Of a stretch of DNA of 64,000 nucleotides, positions 38,991 to 49,875 are shown one piece after another. Source of the DNA: Tiliqua scincoides (lineage: Eukaryota > Chordata > Lepidosauria > Squamata > Scincidae); NCBI RefSeq assembly GCF_035046505.1, contig NC_089829.1:33337460-33401459 (forward strand). The letters are read 5' to 3'. A program made the position numbers and the translations under genes. Under the pieces are notes generated by a model. It made no database searches, was not told the origin of the DNA, and saw only the letters and a list, made by a program, of their open reading frames with translations. The first letter of the stretch is position 1; every line of letters starts with the position of its first letter.

Positions 38991-39510
38991 CTTGCATAGG
39001 CTATTTTTAGCTATTTCCTTTTCCTTTTGACTGAGAACAGCCTCCAACAAGAACACAAGAAGAGAATCAAGAGAGTTTATGTTATAATACCCTAGACTCT
39101 GGAGTTTAGAAACATCATATAGGGCCTAAACTAAGAACTGATGTTTCTATGCTTTTGGTACCACTTAAAGTGCAGGCTTCCCCTACTTCTCGGTCAGAAT
39201 TATCCTTCTGCTAAAGAATCAAAATGGGGTGCTCAGATACAATATGTGATTAATCAGCCCTGATAATAATCTTCCAAGTTCCTGAGCCCCCTTCAATGCT
39301 GCAATTCCTTCTTTAATGGAAGCAAATCATTTTTCATTTTCCCTAAACTAGCAAACTCATGTTTGCTTTTACTGTGTGAATCAGGATTGGAAGCCACAGT
39401 TTGATCCTAATTTCTAATCCTGGTTTGCAAAATAAGAGCAACCCATTGTTTGATATTTTGTTTAGGCAAAATAGCAAACAAGGGCTTGCCTCAAATATGT
39501 ATACCTGTGA

Positions 39511-39543
39511 ACCAGGCAAAACTAGATTAACATTCTGTCAAGC
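39511..39543 (+). repeat. Left 33-bp target site duplication of LINE
   Basis: The 33 bases from ACCAGGCAAAACTAGATTAA onward are identical to 40276-40308. Both flank the LINE copy. Confidence 0.95.
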
Positions 39544-40275
39544 ATTGGTAAAGCAACTACCACGTTTTCCAGACTCACAAAGAGGGTATGGTCCAACAAG
39601 AAGCTGACGGAACATACCAAGATCCAGCTCTACAGAGCTTGCGTCCTGAGTACACTTCTGTACTGCAGCGAGTCATGGACTCTTCGCTCACAACAGGAGA
39701 GGAAACTGAATGCTTTCCACATGCACTGCCTCCGACACATCCTCTGCATCACCTGGCAGGACAAAGTTCCAAACAACACAGTCCTGGAATGAGCTGGAAT
39801 CCCTAGCATGTATGCACTGCTGAAACAGAGACGCCTGCGTTGGCTCGGTCATATTGTGAGAATGGATGATGGCCAGATCCCAAAGGATCTCCTCTATGGA
39901 GAACTCATGCGGGGAAAGCGCCCTACAGGTAGACCACAGCTGTGATACAAGGACATCAGCAAGAGGGATCTGAAGGCCTTAGGAATGGACCTCAACAAGT
40001 GGGAAACCCTGGCCTCTGAGCAGCCCGCTTGGAGACAGGCTGTGAAGCATGGCCTTTCCCAGTTTGAAAAGACACTTGGCCAACAGACTGAGGCAAAGAG
40101 GAAAAAAGGAAGGCCCATAGCCAGGGAGACAGACCAGGGACAGACTGCACTTGCTCCCAGTGTGGAAGGGATTGTCACTCCCAAATCGGCATTTTCAGCC
40201 ACACTAGATGCTGTGCCAGAACCACCATTCAGAGCGTGATACCATAGTCTTTCAAGACTGAAGGTTGCCAACCGG
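39544..40275 (+). mobile_element. 5'-truncated non-LTR retrotransposon (LINE), young insertion
   Basis: The copy encodes the C-terminus of a LINE ORF2: YRACVLSTLLYCSESWTLRS, then RRLRWLGHIVRMDDG, GELMRGKRPTGRP and KDISKRDLKALGMDLNKWET. It then holds, in another frame, a CCHC-like zinc finger CTCSQCGRDCHSQIGIFSHT ending IQSVIP and stop. In-frame stops follow NTVLE and GRPQL, and a frameshift precedes the finger. The 3' end is TTTCAAGACTGAAGGTTGCC. An exact 33-bp target duplication flanks it. The clade is not settled by eye. Confidence 0.92.
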
Positions 40276-40308
40276 ACCAGGCAAAACTAGATTAACATTC
40301 TGTCAAGC
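40276..40308 (+). repeat. Right 33-bp target site duplication of LINE
   Basis: Identical to 39511-39543. Confidence 0.95.
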
Positions 40309-41715
40309 GTTCTTTATAGCCTGGAGCAAGTGGGTGAAGGAGATGGTTCTCAAATCAAGTTAGGTCTCCTTAAAAAAACCATCAGAGCTGTTGCACTGGG
40401 CCTTCATTAAACTTCCATTATGGATTCTTCTTGGATAATTAATGTAGGCCAACCCACTTTCAGGTGGTCTGAGGAAATGAGCTGGAATGTTGAGTCTTTC
40501 TAGGCCTCTTCCCAGCTGTGCACTTTTCCACTAGCCTAAATGATTTCTTTCCCTCAAAAAAACAACAACCAGACAATGCTCACTAGTTACTTAAGGGGGA
40601 GATGAGGGGGAAACTCATCTAGTTTATTAGCAAGAAAATTAGCCCCTAGAATGAAAGTATCCAAGGAAAGATTCAAATCATTACTGCTGTTCTGGTTGAA
40701 AACCTACCCAGTTAATTGAGAAAAGGGGGGGGGGGAACCTGAAAAATCTCTTTGGACATCTTATCCAGATACACTTATTCTGTTACTGTCTGTTTTGAAT
40801 TTTAATTGTGAAAAAGTTTTGCAACATGTCTATTTAATCAAATAAATAGTTTAAAAAAACAAACCAGATAGTTAATCTAGCTGGGAATATATATCTTCAG
40901 TTGTTTGAGTGCCCTAATCTAAAATGAAGCAGGTGCCACCAACCAAATGAAGTTGGTTCAGTTCGTTTGCTCTGACTTACAGTGCATGCAGGTGGGGTAT
41001 AAATATAGTGACAACTACTTCTGCTTTAAAAAATAATCAATTTAGCAAAGCGCCTTGCCTATTAATTTTAGAGCTGCTGGAGCAGTAGTTTTGGCTTACT
41101 TAGGTACGAAAGCTGCAATTAAAGGTCTCCTCTTGTGACACAGTCAGTTCTCCAGTTTTTAAATGAGCAAAAGATGCCATCGCATCTTTTTGGATAGATG
41201 CCGCATCAAGCAACCAACCTTCCACCTTTTCTTAATCAAAATCAAGCCCTATTAGCATTCTAGGTGCTAGACTAGAGGGTTATTATGGCCACTTTTCTTA
41301 CCAACTGATTACTCCCCTTCACCAAAACCTTTGCCTCTTCTCTTATTGACATGGAGCCTGATTGGAATAACTAAGGACAAAAAAAAAAGATTGGGTTGGA
41401 TCTTGGGCCGCATGTGGAAGCTGGCTTCTCTGCTCATATCAGTCCCGATTGATTCATTTATGATAAGCATTTTTATCTGGGTCAGGTCAAGGCAACTTAG
41501 CAATCTCAGCAATAGCAAACTGGTAGCACAGCAGCTAGGAAGACAGCTAAGAGCCAAAAGAGCAAAAATATCAATGGAGGGCTAAGCAGGAGAACCCATC
41601 CCAGCCAGGTGGCCCAGAAGGATGCCATGGCTGTTAGTATCAAATGTCACAGTGAGGTCCAGCAGAACCAACAAGGACATACCTTGCCCCTCCCCCCCCA
41701 GCTTCCATCATAAGT
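40309..41715. other. Region without recognised gene
   Basis: Unique-looking AT-rich DNA with a poly-G run near 40728 and short A-rich tracts. I see no exon, RNA gene or clear transposon in it. Confidence 0.6.
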
Positions 41716-41719
41716 CATT

Positions 41720-41832
41720 CACCAAAGCCACTGAGGTCCAAATGCTACCCAACTTTCCAGCACTGATGCAGCCATGCCAATGGGGCATGTACTGCCTCCT
41801 GCAGTGGGGGAGCAGTCACAGTTGCTGCATAA
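41720..41832 (+). mobile_element. Left part of a palindromic MITE
   Basis: CCAAATGCTACCCAACTTTC, CAGCACTGATGCAGCCATGC and TGCAGTGGGGGAGCAGTCAC correspond to the left half of the family complete at 58312 and 59932. Confidence 0.6.
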
Positions 41833-42810
41833 TCATAAATAAGGGAGATATTGCAAATTTTCTGTGCCCATTTTGAATGCAGGCAAGGCAATATGTGAAT
41901 TCTGTTATAGCTGTGACAACATGTTCCCCTCGTCATTTGTCATTCACATCTTTCAGAAAAACCATGCCCCAGTATTGTACCCCAATATTATCACAACCCA
42001 CAAATTTTACCAGTATGCGCCCCCCCCCCCCCGCTGTTACCTATTAGAGCCTGTGCCCTGAAGGGTGAGCAAAGCAGTGGGTGACTGCTCTACTGTGAAA
42101 CTAGCGCATAAGATCCTGCTGAACTCAGTTGTTCAACAGTGTCCCAAGACAGGAAGCCTTCTTCATTGTTCAAGCCAAACTGAATCAAGAAGTTTCCCAA
42201 TAAATTCTAGTTCAGCAGTTTCTGAACTGCAGAATTCCTTTGCTGCAAAATGGAGACTTGCAGGTCAGCTGGGACGTGACCAGTGAGATGAAAATGTCCT
42301 CCTGCTGGTTTCTGAATGTTGCTGTGTTTTATGCCAGGTTAATATCCATTTATCCTTGTGCGTAGCAATTGACCTGGATACAACAGAAGGGCATCATCGG
42401 CAGGTGATATATGCTATCACCCTGGAGGATGAGCCAGTAAGCAAGCCCCCTGGTGGCACAGCCTGATGTTGTTTGGACCAGTGATGTTATCTCAACATGA
42501 TATGGAGGACACAGTTGGCAGCTGGGTTCGTTGCACTCTCTATGTCTGTATCTCTGGCTGTGAGCAATTCAGGTATGTCTTTGTTATGGGAGTGATTGAA
42601 TGAATCAAGCATTCCTGTTGCACAGAGTAGAATTATAGATGAATGCACCTACCCTGTGGAAGAGGTTCCCCACTGAATCGCTACACCGAGTCACTGTTAG
42701 TTTGGTTTTAAAAATCAGGAGGCATGCCCAGACTGATGACATCTGGAAGCACAAGGTCTGAGTTGCTCTCAGGTAAAAGATGTACTTTTAGACTGATTAG
42801 AGAAAAATGG
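41833..42810. other. Region without recognised gene
   Basis: Contains a C-run near 42018 and otherwise unique-looking DNA. No supported feature. Confidence 0.55.
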
Positions 42811-42811
42811 G

Positions 42812-42945
42812 GAGGGGGGTCATAGTGCAATGGCAGAGCAGGTCCCAGGTTCAAATTCTGATGTCTCCAGGCAGGGCTGGGAAAGACCACATCTGGAAGA
42901 CAGAACCACCACCAGATGGTCACACTCGGTAGAAGGCAACTAGAT
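42812..42945 (+). mobile_element. tRNA-derived SINE (diverged)
   Basis: GTGCAATGGCAGAGCAGG, CCCAGGTTCAAATTCTGATG and TCTCCAGGCAGGGCTGGGAA follow the order of the SINE at 9895-10065. Confidence 0.65.
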
Positions 42946-42989
42946 ATGTTTGCATGAAGTGTAGCTTAAACTGTAACTAGACGAGAAAT

Positions 42990-43592
42990 GGATGTAACTA
43001 GATGGAAAAGGTGCAAAAGAGAGCGACGAAGATGATTACTGGGCTGGGGCACCTTCCTTATGAGGAAAGGCTACGGCATTTGGGCCTCTTCAGCCTAGAA
43101 AAGAGACGCCTGAGGGGGGACATGATTGAGACATACAAAATTATGCAGGGGATGGACAGAGTGGATAGAGAGATGCTCTTTACACTCTCACATAACGCCA
43201 GAACCAGGGGACATCCACTAAAATTGAGTGTTGGGAGAGTTACGTAGAACAGACAAAAGAAAATATTTCTTTACTCAGTGTGTGGTTGGTCTGTGGAACT
43301 CCTTGCCACAGGATGTGGTGATGGCTTCTGGCCTGGACGCCTTTAAAAGGGGATTGGACATGTTTCTGGAGGAAAAATCCATTATGGGTTACAAGCCATG
43401 ATGTGTATGTGCAACCTCCTGATTTTAGAAATGGGCTATGTCAGAATGCCAGATGCAAGGGAGGGCACCAGGATGAGGTCTCTTGTTATCTGGTGTGCTC
43501 CCTGGGGCATTTGGTGGGCCACTGTGAGATACAGGAAGCTGGACTAGATGGGCCTATGGCCTGATCCAGTGGGGCTTATAAGAACTTAAGTG
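42990..43592 (+). mobile_element. CR1/L2-like LINE 3' end, longest copy
   Basis: The frame from 43002 reads [60 protein letters not shown], then [13 protein letters not shown] before a small frameshift. The remaining coding segment (CTGTGGAACTCCTTGCCACA) and the 3' UTR follow. The tail is truncated compared with 15910-16410. This copy best shows the family's C-terminal protein. Confidence 0.88.
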
Positions 43593-43869
43593 ATTCTTAA
43601 CAAAGTGATTCTTAAATCACTTTGGCTATCAGAAGTGTCTTGAAGTGACCCCTGACTGTGTAACTATATTCAGGAGAAGCCATTTTGGGGCTGATGGTCC
43701 ATTATTTTTTTTAATGTTAAAGCTGCTTCAGACAGCCTCTAGTTTGAACACTGGGATCAGTGGTGCTGGGAGAGGGAATAATTATCTTATAACACACATT
43801 ACCTGGAGCTGCTCTTGAAGACAGTTTGAAAACATCATGCAAGTTGCTGATGGGTATGAGACAAATTTA

Positions 43870-44195
43870 GCTGGCAGTGATCTGAGACAGGGACCTTTCT
43901 GTGGTGGCACATTGCCTGCAGAATCCTTTGCCCAGGGAGGTCTGAGAGACACCCACCTTGAACCTCCTAAAACACAACTGTTGCCTGGCTTTTCATAGAT
44001 TCTAGTCTATTTATTTAGTGAACGTGACTTTTATCACGGACTGGAATCCCTTGTTGAACATGACACACTGATATTATCTGTTACAATATTGTCATTTGGT
44101 TGGGTTTGTCTGTCTTTGTTGATTTTATATTGTTACGTCTTTCTATTGTAAACCACTCTGAGCAGATTTTGATTCGGAAAAGCAGTATATAAATA
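43870..44195 (+). mobile_element. L2-like LINE 3' end (old)
   Basis: The sequence encodes degraded C-terminal motifs, then a T-rich 3' region with GTTGATTTTATATTGTTACG, AACCACTCTGAGCAGATTTT and AGCAGTATATAAATATA, the usual ending of vertebrate L2-type elements. Confidence 0.55.
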
Positions 44196-44199
44196 TATC

Positions 44200-46615
44200 A
44201 AAGAGAGAAGAATTATTGCACACAGACCCAGGCAAAGGGGAGGGGGACATTCATGGACCCAAGGCCCACAAGACTTGTGCAGAACTGTGATTCAACTAGA
44301 GTTCCACATGATGTTTGAATCAGATCTGAGAATGTCCTTTTGGGATTGGGCATGGGTAGGGGATAAAATGTCCTGGAATAAGTCAGTGTTTCTACACAAG
44401 GTAATGGCTCACCTTCTGATTGCTAATGAAATGGGACCAAGCAAGGACGTGGCAGGGGGAATCCACTCCCCCCGTACTACTGTAACAACTACTGTAATCA
44501 CCAAGCTGTCAGGACAAAATTAAGCAGAAACTGAGCAAAAACAGTGGCGCTTGGATGAAAATGTTAGGATAACAGTATCCTGTGACAAGACAAGAACACA
44601 GAAATAAAAACAGGCCATTTCTGTGGCACCAGCATTAGCAAACGGCTCAGCTTTTGCGTCAGCTGGGAATTTCGTCAAAGCAAGCAAGAGTTGCAAAAGG
44701 GCATAAGGGGGAAACAGAAACATGGGCACTAGCCCTAGAACCTTGGAGGGGGTTGAGAAAGAGGCACACAGTAAATTCTGAGTGGCTGTATTTCATGGTT
44801 TTGTGTTTTCTGCTCCATGCTGTTTACCGCTATAATCTCCTCAATGTGGCAAGGAGGGTAGGAGAGGCCACCAGTGGTCAGCTTGGGGTAGTAGCATGGG
44901 GTCCCAATGCGCCATGGTGGGGATCATGCAGGGCTTTGCCTTGAGGCCCTCAGTAATCTGGTGCCAACACTGGCCAGGGCCCCTGGGAGTGTAGATGGAG
45001 TGGAGTTTGTCTGCTGGTGAAGGAAGAGGAACAGACAATTCATTACTGCAGCCAGTTGCCCTAGAAACAGAACTGCAAAGCTTCCAGGAGAAGCCAGAAA
45101 TGACATCACAAGCAGCTAATACCATATAGAAGACCATAGAGGTTGGTGTGCCATGAAGAAAAAAGTTGAAATCTCTGTTTTAAGGGGACTCCCAGGACTT
45201 TGGAGCCCCCTGTTAAATTGGAAGGAAGGTTTTCCCAGGGGTGCTCTTTCTGTCTGGGCTCTCTAGCTTTGAGTGACAGCATCAAAAACTACCTCTCCCT
45301 AGTCCACTGTCAGTTTACCCAACAAAAAGGGTGAAGCAGGGTACAGCGAGGCAGGTACAAGCGGTTAACCTCTATGCTCTGCACCAGGTCTGTCCTCGGC
45401 TTAATTCCACAAAGGAGGAAACAGTCTCCAACTGAGTTCTGAGTCAAGTGTAGGTTCAGCTTCGAGACTTAATAGATATAGAACCAAAGGGGCTGGAAGC
45501 CTTCCATGAGAATTGCATGCAATCGAGCACAGCATTTTGTCTCTCAAAAACCCTGCGGACATGCCCTACCAATTCCAATCAACAGAAATATACAAAGAAG
45601 GAGCACTGAAAGGGAGAAGGGCCTTTGTAAGGACAGACTTACTGCATTACTTAACCAAGACAAACAGAGAGACCATTTCTCAAAAGACGTGATCTCCACC
45701 CACCTAAGCCCCACAAGTCTCAAACAGATGTGTTTTTCAAGGGAACCAATATAATGGATTATTTGAAACTTCAAAAGGGAAGCCTGCTTTGAAGGACACT
45801 ATGCAGAAAATTAGAGAAATGGAAACCAATTTCATTTTCTATTTCATAGCTGGAGAAGAATAGAGAGGAAGGGGAAAGTAGGAGAGGAAAGAGCTGAGGA
45901 AAGACACCAACTGCATTGTTGATCAACTCTGAAATGTGACAGAATGAGGAGAGCAAAGGCTAGAAAAACCTCTTCAGCGGGAAATGGGAACCTGAGGTCA
46001 GGAGGCCTAAGATGGAGTGAAACCCTTTTCATAAGAAAATTGGCCAGATGTAATTTTCAAAATGGCTTTGCAGAGCGAGAGCATCGAGTACCAGACCTCG
46101 AAAGAAAGAAATATATTTAACTGTCCTTATTGGAGAATTGTAATAGAGTATAGCCAGTCTCATTTCGTTTACAAAATATTACAACAAAAGTGTTGTGGAA
46201 CTGAGCACCAGTTCCTGGCAGTTTCTGTATTTTCCCAGAACCCCTCCTCCTAGAAATGATGCTATGTGTGATATCATTCAGAGGGTGGACTGTGAGTGGC
46301 GGGAGGAGATTCTGATGAGAGGAGTACCACTGCATAACAGGCAGCAGTGGTAAAATAAGCTAGGCAGGGGTCTGATTTCAGTTCCCATTTTGGCCTTGAC
46401 CAACACAAGATTTTGAGCTGGAAGTCATCACTAGAAAACTCTTGTGTACTTCTAACGCCTCTATCCTCACCCCAAAAATCATTACCTGAGTTTCATTTTT
46501 GCATGTTGGGCATACTATAGACATTGGCACATTGCTGAAAGCTCTTCTCTGCCTGCTGTATATTGGTCTCTCTAACAGCTTCTCTGGAATGGACTTCTGA
46601 AGGAGATGCATTAGT
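44200..46615. other. Region without recognised gene
   Basis: Unique-looking sequence, moderately purine-rich between 45580 and 46050. No conserved coding signal, RNA gene or clear mobile element was identified by eye. Confidence 0.5.
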
Positions 46616-46625
46616 AAATCACCAG

Positions 46626-46790
46626 GGATGGGAACTCGAGTCCGAGTCACAAAAACACATTTTTCACTGATTCATGTACACTCAAGTCAGGTGCGTCAAT
46701 GACTCCAGCACTGACTCAAGTCTGAGGCCACTGACTCAGAAATGAGTCCCCACGTGTGCAGACTCAAGTCTGTCTGGGTGTACTTGCTTA
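46626..46790 (+). repeat. Possible transposon end with GAGTCC/ACTCAAG repeats
   Basis: CAGGGATGGGAACTCGAGTC, then repeated GACTCAAGTC motifs, and a possible partner (AAGTCTGTTAGAGTCCCC) near 47320-47340. It resembles a DNA-transposon family with CTCGAGTC ends, but borders and target duplication are not clear. Confidence 0.35.
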
Positions 46791-47369
46791 TATTTTTTGC
46801 AGTGTGAAAGATCACACTTGTGGGCCATCATTCAGACCGTGCAAGCAGCAGGGAAGTTCCAGCCAGGAGGTAGGGAAGGGTTAATGTTTTGGTTTTGCAT
46901 TGAACAAAGGTGGGTGGGGAGGCAGGAGCAGCCTCACTTGTCCATCCCTGAAGAAACCAATGATCAATGGATCAAGGTTTTTTCCTTGGATGAGGGGGGG
47001 GGGGGGAGAGGTGGTTCCTAGCCATCCAGGAGAAATGGCTCCAGCAGGCTCACTGAATGACCAGCTAAAATGGGACTACTTCTGAGTAGAGCTGCAAAGG
47101 ATTGGGTCATACTAGTAAGCTTCCTAGTTGCTACAGGTGACCACCTTTCTCTCTCCCCGCTCTCATGCAGTTTGTCCCACTCCCTCCCACCTTGTTTACA
47201 GATGGGATGGGGACATCAGGAGAGTATTAAATGAAAACCACCACACACACATCCTGACAGCAGCTTCGTTTTTTTCCATGGAGCCATGGCTGACTTTTTA
47301 ATGGAAAAGACTCAGGACTGAAGTCTGTTAGAGTCCCCAAAACACTTTGGGCAACTCAGAAAGTCCATC

Positions 47370-48185
47370 TGTTAGGACTCATGTCAGGTTTTTGGCATCC
47401 CCGGCTAGAGATTGTTATTAACCAGGATGTGGCAGGAGGCCCTGATATCTGGGCCTGGTGTGAAGCAATCAGCAAAGTAGCACAGCTGATGCAATCAACT
47501 GCACCTGCTGTAGGTGGGAGTCACAAGACTTGGGGAGAGATGAGTGCTGAGTCACGTAGGCTATGGAGGAATGGTACAATGTACCACTGGACAGCCAATC
47601 AGAGTGAGTCACAAGACTGTCTTGTGACTATGAGGTTGCCCTACTCTGATTGGCTGGCCCCAGTATATATGGGGCAAGCACAGACTCCTGGTGTGAGTTG
47701 TTGTGGTGGAGTTTCTGTGTACTGATTTGGACTGCCTTCTCATGACTGTGACCTGTTGTATCCCTGGCTTCTGGACTGTATGACTGCCTACTCTTCTGCC
47801 TGCTCCTTTTACCAATACATGCTTCTGCAACAAACAAGCCTGTGTCTGCTTCCTTGGCTCTGGTTGGGATTGCCTGCTTCTTTTACTATCTCTCCCTCTG
47901 GTCAGCGTCCCACTCTGGTCAGCTCTTTGCTCCTTCTGAAGCTGCCTTTTATCCTGCAGCCCCTTGTTAAGTCCAAATGCAGCTCAGCTGTGAGCGACCT
48001 CGTTAGCTCAGGTCCCATCAAGGTCAAATGAAGCTCAGGTGTCCAACCAGGTCTCCATTGGCCTTGATTGATTACAGCTATGGAGCCAGCCCTTCCCTTC
48101 CCAGAGCTGTCAACCAGCTGTCAAAACAGGGAATCGCTGTCAACACCACATCATCCACCTGATGATCTTCTGATCTTCCATTACA
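47370..48185 (+). mobile_element. Possible fossil LTR (solo), Ty3-like
   Basis: The segment starts TGTTAGGACT and ends CATTACAACA, TG...CA-type ends. Mid-way it has TATATATGGGG (TATA-like), then a C/T-rich downstream part. No internal genes are attached. No target duplication was confirmed. If it is an LTR it is old and broken. Confidence 0.25.
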
Positions 48186-48189
48186 ACAT

Positions 48190-49465
48190 CCTATGTAGAT
48201 GTCTATAGGTCCCCTACCACAAGGGGCAGTGGTGCATAGAACTGCAGATTCATTGTTCTATCCCGGTAGTTCCTACAACTACAGTACTCTGCAGACTTTC
48301 AAAGCACACAAACAAAAGTGAGAAATTGTTACCCAACTGGGGTTTTCCCTCCTCCGTAGCCTTCCCTCTGGGGAGCCAGGATCTCTGTGCAAATAAATGA
48401 CAACAAGCTGGGCTGTTTGGGGGCTGCTGGAAATGTTTGAAAAGGCTGCCTTCCCAAAGCATTCAACTATTAAGGAAACACAGTCTTAATTGTATCATTA
48501 CGTTTACACACAAAGCCAGGCAGTCTAATACCATTACCTTTGCAAGCCATAATATGATTATGGAGACATTAAGGAAATTAAACTCATGGTGAAAAGGGAA
48601 ATAGCTCTTGAGTAATTGAAACCAACTTTCTTACAGAGAAATCACCTGGAAGCTGAGTGGGTGGCTAAATTAAAGGGAAACTTAAGGGCTGGTGCAACTG
48701 CCATCGGAATGCAAAAGTGCAAGCAAATGTGGCAGGGAGGTGTGAACCTGTTTGATCAATGAACCCAGGCATCCCCATTGCCATATCCCCCCATGGGGCT
48801 TTTCAGGCTTGTGCCAGCAATTTAGCTGGTGCAGATCTAAGTAGCCCCATTAGGCAGGCTATGGTTCAACACAGGGTAAGGATCTCCTTACCCCAAGGAG
48901 ACCTCCAGACTGTCAGTGCTGGATACAGTGTGGGCCATGTGGTCCCACTGCACCTGCACTGAATAGGATTCGGCTAATAGTCTCAATGGCTTTCTGGCTG
49001 CCTTAGTGGAGGGACATCAGACAGCAAGTCCCCCTCCATCAGTTCCTCTGGGACCATCTGTCATTTGGTTCCTCCCACCCTAAAATGGTCTCCCTCTGTG
49101 GCCTCTTTAAATGGCTGCATCAGCTAGAGGCTAGCTAGCAAAGTCTTCGTCATCAACTTGGCTTATATGACTTACTTCTTCCTTGAATCGTCTCTGTGAT
49201 CCACCCATAGCCCTTCCACCTGGTTAGACACTGAGTTGATCACTGAAGCCACAGCCATCAGTCTAGTAGTATCAACTGTCCTTGGGCTCTTTCCCTCCCA
49301 GGTTAGTGGAACGTGGTGGTTAGCAGTGTTAAGTACCAATACCAATCATTCCACTGGGATGATGTTCCTTCACTGTATAACTGTATGGCACTGTTCATTT
49401 CCCAGTTTGCTTATTTTCCCCTGCATGCCTTAAACTGTGAGCCATTGTTATAAAGTGCAAAGCAA
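48190..49465. other. Region without recognised gene; candidate conserved segment at 48480-48700
   Basis: The part at 48480-48700 is AT-rich and unique, with ATAATATGATTATGGAG and GAAATTAAACTCATGG, and could be a conserved non-coding element. The part at 48750-48970 has a weak MITE-like arrangement (CCCCATTGCCATATCCCCCC to CTGAATAGGATTCGGC). No gene is seen. Confidence 0.4.
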
Positions 49466-49469
49466 TAAA

Positions 49470-49875
49470 GAGGCTAATAGCTCAGTGGTAGACCTCCTGC
49501 TTGGTGTGCTAAAGGTTCTAGGTTCTAACCCAGGCATCTCAGGTGAGACAGCAGAGGTGAGGGGTGGCAACCAGAAACAGGGCCTTCTTGGTGGTGACTC
49601 CTTGTCTGTGGAGTTCTCTTCCCCTAGAATTAAGAACGGCTCCTTCTCTGGAATCCTTTCACTGGGGCCTTTTTTATTCAAAGATGCTTTTAACTGCTAA
49701 CACGTTGGGCTGGCACTTTTTTAATGAATATGATTTTAATTGGCGATCCATTGGGGGTCTGATTTAGGTTTTAATATTGCTTTATACTGTATTGTTGTGT
49801 TCTTTTTATGTTCCTTGGGTGGCCCAGTGGATGATAGAAAGGCAGGGTAAAAATCAGGAAATGAATAAATAATCT
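49470..49875 (+). mobile_element. tRNA-derived SINE head and L2-like LINE 3' end
   Basis: TAATAGCTCAGTGGTAGACC and TAGGTTCTAACCCAGGCATC are A- and B-box-like. From about 49560 the frame NRAFLVVTPCLWSSLPLELR, then APSLESF, is the C-terminal signature of L2-type ORFs. It is followed by a T-rich 3' UTR ending AGGCAGGGTAAAAATCAGG and AATGAATAAATAA. The two parts may be separate insertions. Confidence 0.6.

Noticed and set aside
39985-40239. A host gene encoding MDLNKWETLASEQPAWRQAV...
   Set aside because: It is continuous with LINE ORF2 C-terminal motifs and bounded by a 33-bp target duplication.
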